DNA of 64,000 nucleotides from Eudorina sp. 2006-703-Eu-15 (lineage: Eukaryota; Chlorophyta; Chlorophyceae; Chlamydomonadales; Volvocaceae): assembly GCA_003117195.1 (NCBI GenBank), contig BDSI01000105.1, forward strand, positions 1 to 64,000, read 5' to 3'. Position 1 is the first letter of the stretch. Each line of letters opens with the position of its first letter. The position numbers and the translations under genes are program-made. The notes below the pieces were generated by a model, which was not told the DNA's origin, ran no database searches, and was given only the letters and a program-made list of their open reading frames with translations. Positions 59,314 through 64,000 of the stretch are shown here, piece by piece.

Positions 59314-62300
59314 TCACTTGCCCCGCAGGTCCACCAGCTGCTGCACCACGCTGGGGTCCGCCAGCGTCGAGATGTCGCCCAACTGGTCCTCCTCCCGGGA
59401 GGCGATCTTGCGCAGCACGCGCCGCATGATCTTGCCGCTGCGGGTCTTGGGCAGACCCGGCGCCTGCGGGCACGTACGGCGGCCGCGGTGGGGTTGGGCA
59501 GAACACGTGCGGTCACTTTGGCTGCCGCCCTCCTAGCTTCCTCGTAGGTGAGGTGAGGTCATGTCAGGAGGGCGTGGAGCTGCTTTGCGAACAGCAGCAA
59601 ACCGCTAGCATGGACACGGCAGTGGCCCCCATGGGGCCGCCGCCGCCGCGCATAGCCGGCCGCATCTTGCCCGCCTGCCGCCTGTACCTGCGCGGCACGC
59701 ACCGACCACGGCGCCCCACACCCCGTGCGGCTCCCCACCTCACACCCACACATATTTACCAATTCGCAGGTTAATATGGTAAGCATATTGGTGCTTGGTT
59801 TGGGTCGGGCGGGTCTCTTATCTACACACACACACATTCACCTACCCAGTGGATGACATCGGGGGCGGCGAAGGGCCCGATGACCTTCCGGACCGTGTTC
59901 ACCAGTTCCTTGCGAAGCTCCTCACTCGGCTCGGAGCCTGCACACAGCCGGCACAGCCGCCCGGCATCGCACCACCCAGCGGGGCAGCACCGGCATGAGA
60001 CAGTTCTCCGCCAGAGGACCACCCGGGTCAGCGCGGGGGCAGTAAGAGGAGTACGATACCTGCCTTGGACCCGCGGACCCGCGCATGCGGTGCCCCCCTG
60101 GTCTGCTCTCCTCCGCAACCCGTGCACGCAGTGCCCCCTAGTGGTTGGTTCATAGTCCGACCCAAGCCATACCCGCACCCACCGCCTGACGGCTGTAAGC
60201 AATCAAGGCCACAGCTGGAACCGACGCCGTGCGCGGCTACACGCCCTCCCCCCCGGGAGTGAAGCGCAGGGGCCCATCGGAATCCGCGTACCGTACTCGG
60301 GCGTCCGCATACGCCCACATACCGGTAGGTACCGGGACACTCCCCTCGACAGCCTTTTTGTGACAGGGTCGCATGCTGGGCCGCTGGTCGCACCGCACCC
60401 CACCCCACCCCACCCCGGACCCCGCCCTACCCGTCATGAGCGTCACGAACGCGTAGATGCTCTGGCCCTTGATGGCGTGATCCACCGCCACCACCGCCGC
60501 CTCCACGCACGAGGGGTGCGACACCAGCGCGCTCTCCACCTCTGCCGTACCGATGCGGTGCCCGGACACGTTGAGCACGTCGTCCACCCGCCCCGTGATC
60601 CAGTAGTAGCCGTCGGCGTCGCGGCGGCAGCCGTCGCCTGGTAGTCAGGACGGGACCCACACAGCGCGCGGTGCTAACTCGCCCTCGTCTGAGCCCATCA
60701 GTGTCATCAGCAGCTACCGCGGAGCTAAGAGGCCGCGGACCCATCCGCCCCCGGGGTATTTAGACGTATCCACTCGTGTGCAAGCAGGTGGGTTTGGCCG
60801 CATGGACGTTGGGGTTGGCTCGTGTCCAGGTGATGGACCACCCTTCCGGCCCTGCTGCCCCAACGCTGCACCGGGAGTGTGCCCAGTCGCCGGTTCGCCC
60901 CTGACCCGGCCCGGCCCCCGGACCGGTGTCGCAAGCTGCAGAACCAGCGCACGACCAGGTACGGTACTCAACCACCACCGCGCCCTCCACAGCCCCAACC
61001 ACATCCGCCCACCCACCCACCCACCCGCCCAGCCACCCACCCATCCACCCACCCACCCGCCCACCCACCCCCCAACCACACCCACCCACCCCCCCACCCA
61101 GCCACCCACCCCCACCCACCCACCCCCCTCCCACCCACCCACCGGTGAAGTAGTAGCCCTTGAAGGCGGAGAAGTAGGTCTGCTCGAAGCGCTTGTGGTC
61201 GCCGGCCACAGTCCGCATCATGGACGGCCAGGGGCGCTTCATCACCAGCATGCCCTCACAGGGGCCCTAAGGGGGGAGGGGGAGGGCGGTTGACGGGGAG
61301 GGGAGGGAGGGGGCGGTGAAAGGGGAGGGAGAGGCGGGGTCGAGCGGCAGCGCAGCAACATCAGCACCAGGGGAACTAAGACATGCAGATATCGCAGGAC
61401 GGCCCACCACCACCACCACCACCACCACCACCACGGCGACAGGTACGCGTGGATAAGACTACACATCCAATGGATCCCGCCCCCCAGTGATTTAGGACTA
61501 ACTGGCCAAAAGATCGAAACGCCCTATTACCCAAAACCTCCGGATGTGCAGCGCAGATGTGCTGCGCAGGGCAGCACCCTTTCGGACCTCCCCCCCTCCT
61601 TCGCGGCCGTCTCGGGAACTGCGCCCCGATCCCCGCCATCTCCCCCCCCCCCCACACACACACCTGCAGCTCGTTGCCCTTCTCGTCCAGCACGGCCGGC
61701 TCCACGCCGAAGAACGGCAGCGTGGCGCACCCGGGCTTCAGCGGGATGGCGCCCGGCAGCGGCGTGATCATGTGCGCCCCCGTCTCCGTCTGCCACCAGG
61801 TGTCCATGATGGGGCACCTGAGGGAAGGGGGGAGGGGAGGCGAGGGGAGGGGCCCGTCCGTCCGTCCGTCAGCAGGTTCGTACATCCGCGGGTTCGTACG
61901 TCCGTGCGTCAATGGCTCCGATCGTTCGCTCGTACTCCGGCCCAGCGCCACCCGGAGCCACACAGCACCGGGCGGATTCCCCCGGGGTCCCACACTCCGC
62001 AACAAAGGCAAAGGCAAAGAGCTCAGGGCACCGCACGGTCGCGACACGCGTCGGCCGCGCCCGCGCCCACTGTCGCAGCCTGAGCTTCACATACACACAA
62101 CCCCGCCCACCCCGGCGTGCTGAACCAGCCTACCGCGCCCGGCTGCCTCTGCGGTGCGGCGGCTGTGCGGCCGCACCCTACCGCCACACCCTTCCGTTCC
62201 GCGCTGCTCGGCCCATACAGCCCCGACAGGTTTGCGTCGGGCGGGTATCTGATGCTCGACTCCGGGGTCTCCGCGCAGTCCCTGGAGCACGCACGCCCCG

Positions 62301-64000
62301 GTGCATCTGTTCCCCCCCCAATGCCCCCCCTCCCTCCCGCCGAAAACCCGGGTCCCTGCCGCCACCACAGCAGGGACAGGAACGGCACCCACCCTACTGT
62401 CCCCGCCCACCGCCCGCCGCCACATCCCTCACCTGCCCCCGCCCACCACCTCGTGGTACCAGCGCCAGGCCTCCGGATTGATCGGCTCCCCCACCGAGCC
62501 CAGCAGCCGCAGCGAGGCGCGCGAGTGGCGGGTGACCCAGGCGTCACCCTTGGCGTGCAGCGCCCGGATGGCCGTCGGTGCCGTGTAGAAGATCGTCACC
62601 TGCGCCATTTAAAGGTGATGTCCCGTCCGTGCGCGGACGCGGTCTCAGTCTCTCAGATGAAAGGGCAGCCAACCCAAGGTGCTTTTGCGCTCAACAAGCC
62701 ACGTGTGCGGCTCACATGCGACGTCCCCATTAGGCCCCTGCAACAGCTGCCCCCACGCGCTGCTTAGGGATCCCGACGGCCGCGAGACACCACCACCCTC
62801 CGGGCCATCTGCACCCGGGCCCGACAGGGAGAGGGGCGCGGCGCCTCCCCCCTCCGCCTCGGGGACAACTGGCGAGCGCCGCCAGCCATGTAGGTCGCGG
62901 AGTGGGTCAAAAAGAACAACAGCCCAGACACACCCAGCCAGCCCGGCGACGTGGAGTGGGTCGCACCTTGTACTTGTCAATGATGGACCAGCAGCGCCCG
63001 GCGTCCGGCCACGTGGGAACGCCCTCGAACAGCACTTGCGTGGCGCCCATCAGCAGCGGCCCTGGGGAGGAGGGAGGGAGGGGGGGGAGAGAGAGAGGGA
63101 GGGATTCGGAAGGGAAGCGCTTCAGCCCACATTGCTGCGAGGCGCCACGCCCGTAAATTGCAGTGGTCCTGGGGTGATCCGAGATCGGCGGTAGCACCAG
63201 CTTGCAACCGCGCCTCGTTGATAAGGCGAGGTCACAGCAAAGTCGGGACGGAGGGCCTTTCCCAGAGGGGCTTCAATACCAGATACCGACGGCCAGCCGA
63301 TCACAAGTGTCCACCCCTGACCCCACCCACCCACCCACCCACCCTGCCGCCCGGCCAACGGCTGCGGATCGCAGCTGCGGCCCCGGCCCAGCACCCCCCA
63401 ACCGAGCCCAACCCAGCCCGCATGCCCCCACCACCCACCATAGGTGACGTAGGTGTGGCCGGTGATCCAGCCGCAGTCCGCGGTGCACCAGTACACGTCC
63501 GAGGCGGGGTGCACGTCGAACACAAACTTGGTGGTCACCAGGGCGCCAACCATGTAGCCGCCCGTCGTGTGGAGCACACCCTTGGGCTTGCCTGCGCGTG
63601 GGGGTCGAGGGGCGAGGAGCGCCCACGGATGGGCGGGCGTCGCAAACCTTGCGTTAGTTGCTGCCGCGCGCATGGGGCTGTGACGTGTGACCCAACGCAG
63701 ACATCACCGTCAACCCAGGGACCAGGCCCCCCGCCCCACCCCAAATGCGTGCATGGTCCTGCCAAACGTATTACCGTATCTACACCGTAGACCCAAAGCG
63801 ACGAACGCCTCGCACAATTCATTACCCTTGCATCCGAACCCGCGCCGTTGCCCTGACGGACGGACTGACGGACGGACGCTGCCCCGGACCCGCCGCGAGC
63901 AGCCACCATCATGGCCGCCACCCCTTCTCCCCGCCAGGCCCCCCCACCCCCTCCCCACCTGTGGAGCCCGACGTGTACAGCTTGAAGAGCGGGGCCTCCG
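59314..64000 (-). CDS. ACS: Acetyl-CoA synthetase (acetate-CoA ligase), C-terminal part
   Basis: Activates acetate with ATP and CoA to acetyl-CoA, AMP and pyrophosphate. The gene enters from beyond 64000, so the N-terminal part is missing only because the window ends. Nine exons in the window (gene order): 63959-64000 (partial), 63439-63591, 62967-63061, 62433-62599, 61664-61817, 61143-61266, 60431-60637, 59846-59937, 59314-59463; 393 codons plus stop. All adenylation-family motifs in this part are present: [15 protein letters not shown] across the first splice, [75 protein letters not shown], and [11 protein letters not shown] with the catalytic Lys near the C terminus. With PAT-ACK it closes an acetate production and recovery loop. 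Targeting cannot be judged without the N terminus. Confidence 0.96.
61000..61142. repeat. CCCA-type microsatellite in ACS intron
   Basis: CACC/CCCA tetranucleotide-rich run reaching the 5' splice site of the ACS exon 61143-61266. Confidence 0.9.

Overview
The window looks like nuclear DNA of a chlamydomonadalean (volvocine-type) green alga. Genes are split by many GT-AG introns. The sequence is GC-rich with CA, CT and GGGA simple repeats, and the proteins are of algal type: a short chloroplast-type [FeFe]-hydrogenase without ferredoxin domains, and a head-to-head phosphate acetyltransferase/acetate kinase pair. Exon models were built by hand from GT/AG boundaries and protein-family conservation. 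Each complete model sums to a multiple of three with no internal stop.

Layout. 1-7845: a decayed hAT transposase remnant, an orphan pair of ABCG-transporter exons, CT minisatellites, and a long stretch with no gene I can recognise. 7846-16830 (-): phosphate acetyltransferase, 19 exons, 786 aa. 17639-23363 (+): acetate kinase, 10 exons, 453 aa, divergent from PAT across 808 bp. 27005-31717 (-): [FeFe]-hydrogenase HYDA, 11 exons, 518 aa. 33958-39791 (-): HydF maturase GTPase, 12 exons, 568 aa, encoded on its own rather than as the HydE-HydF fusion of Chlamydomonas reinhardtii. 42659-46951 (-): radical-SAM maturase HydG, 10 exons, 563 aa. 49292-54061 (+): a large Ala/Pro-rich protein with a LAV-type B3 DNA-binding domain. 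59314-64000 (-): the C-terminal 393 aa of acetyl-CoA synthetase, whose 5' part lies beyond the window.

Together the genes form a physical cluster for anaerobic metabolism. HYDA makes H2 from reduced ferredoxin. HydF and HydG help build its H-cluster; the third maturase, HydE, is not seen here. PAT and ACK turn acetyl-CoA into acetate plus ATP, and ACS recycles acetate to acetyl-CoA. A B3 regulator candidate sits between HYDG and ACS. As far as I know these genes are scattered in C. reinhardtii, so the clustering is the main discovery candidate.

Structural signals beyond the genes: (i) a short intronic repeat whose orientation predicts in 10 of 10 copies whether it lies by a 5' or a 3' splice site (introner-like); (ii) a ~420 bp foldback sequence upstream of HYDG; (iii) a ~264 bp dispersed repeat in opposite orientations inside an ACK and a HYDF intron; (iv) AT-richer islands at the 5' ends of the metabolic genes.
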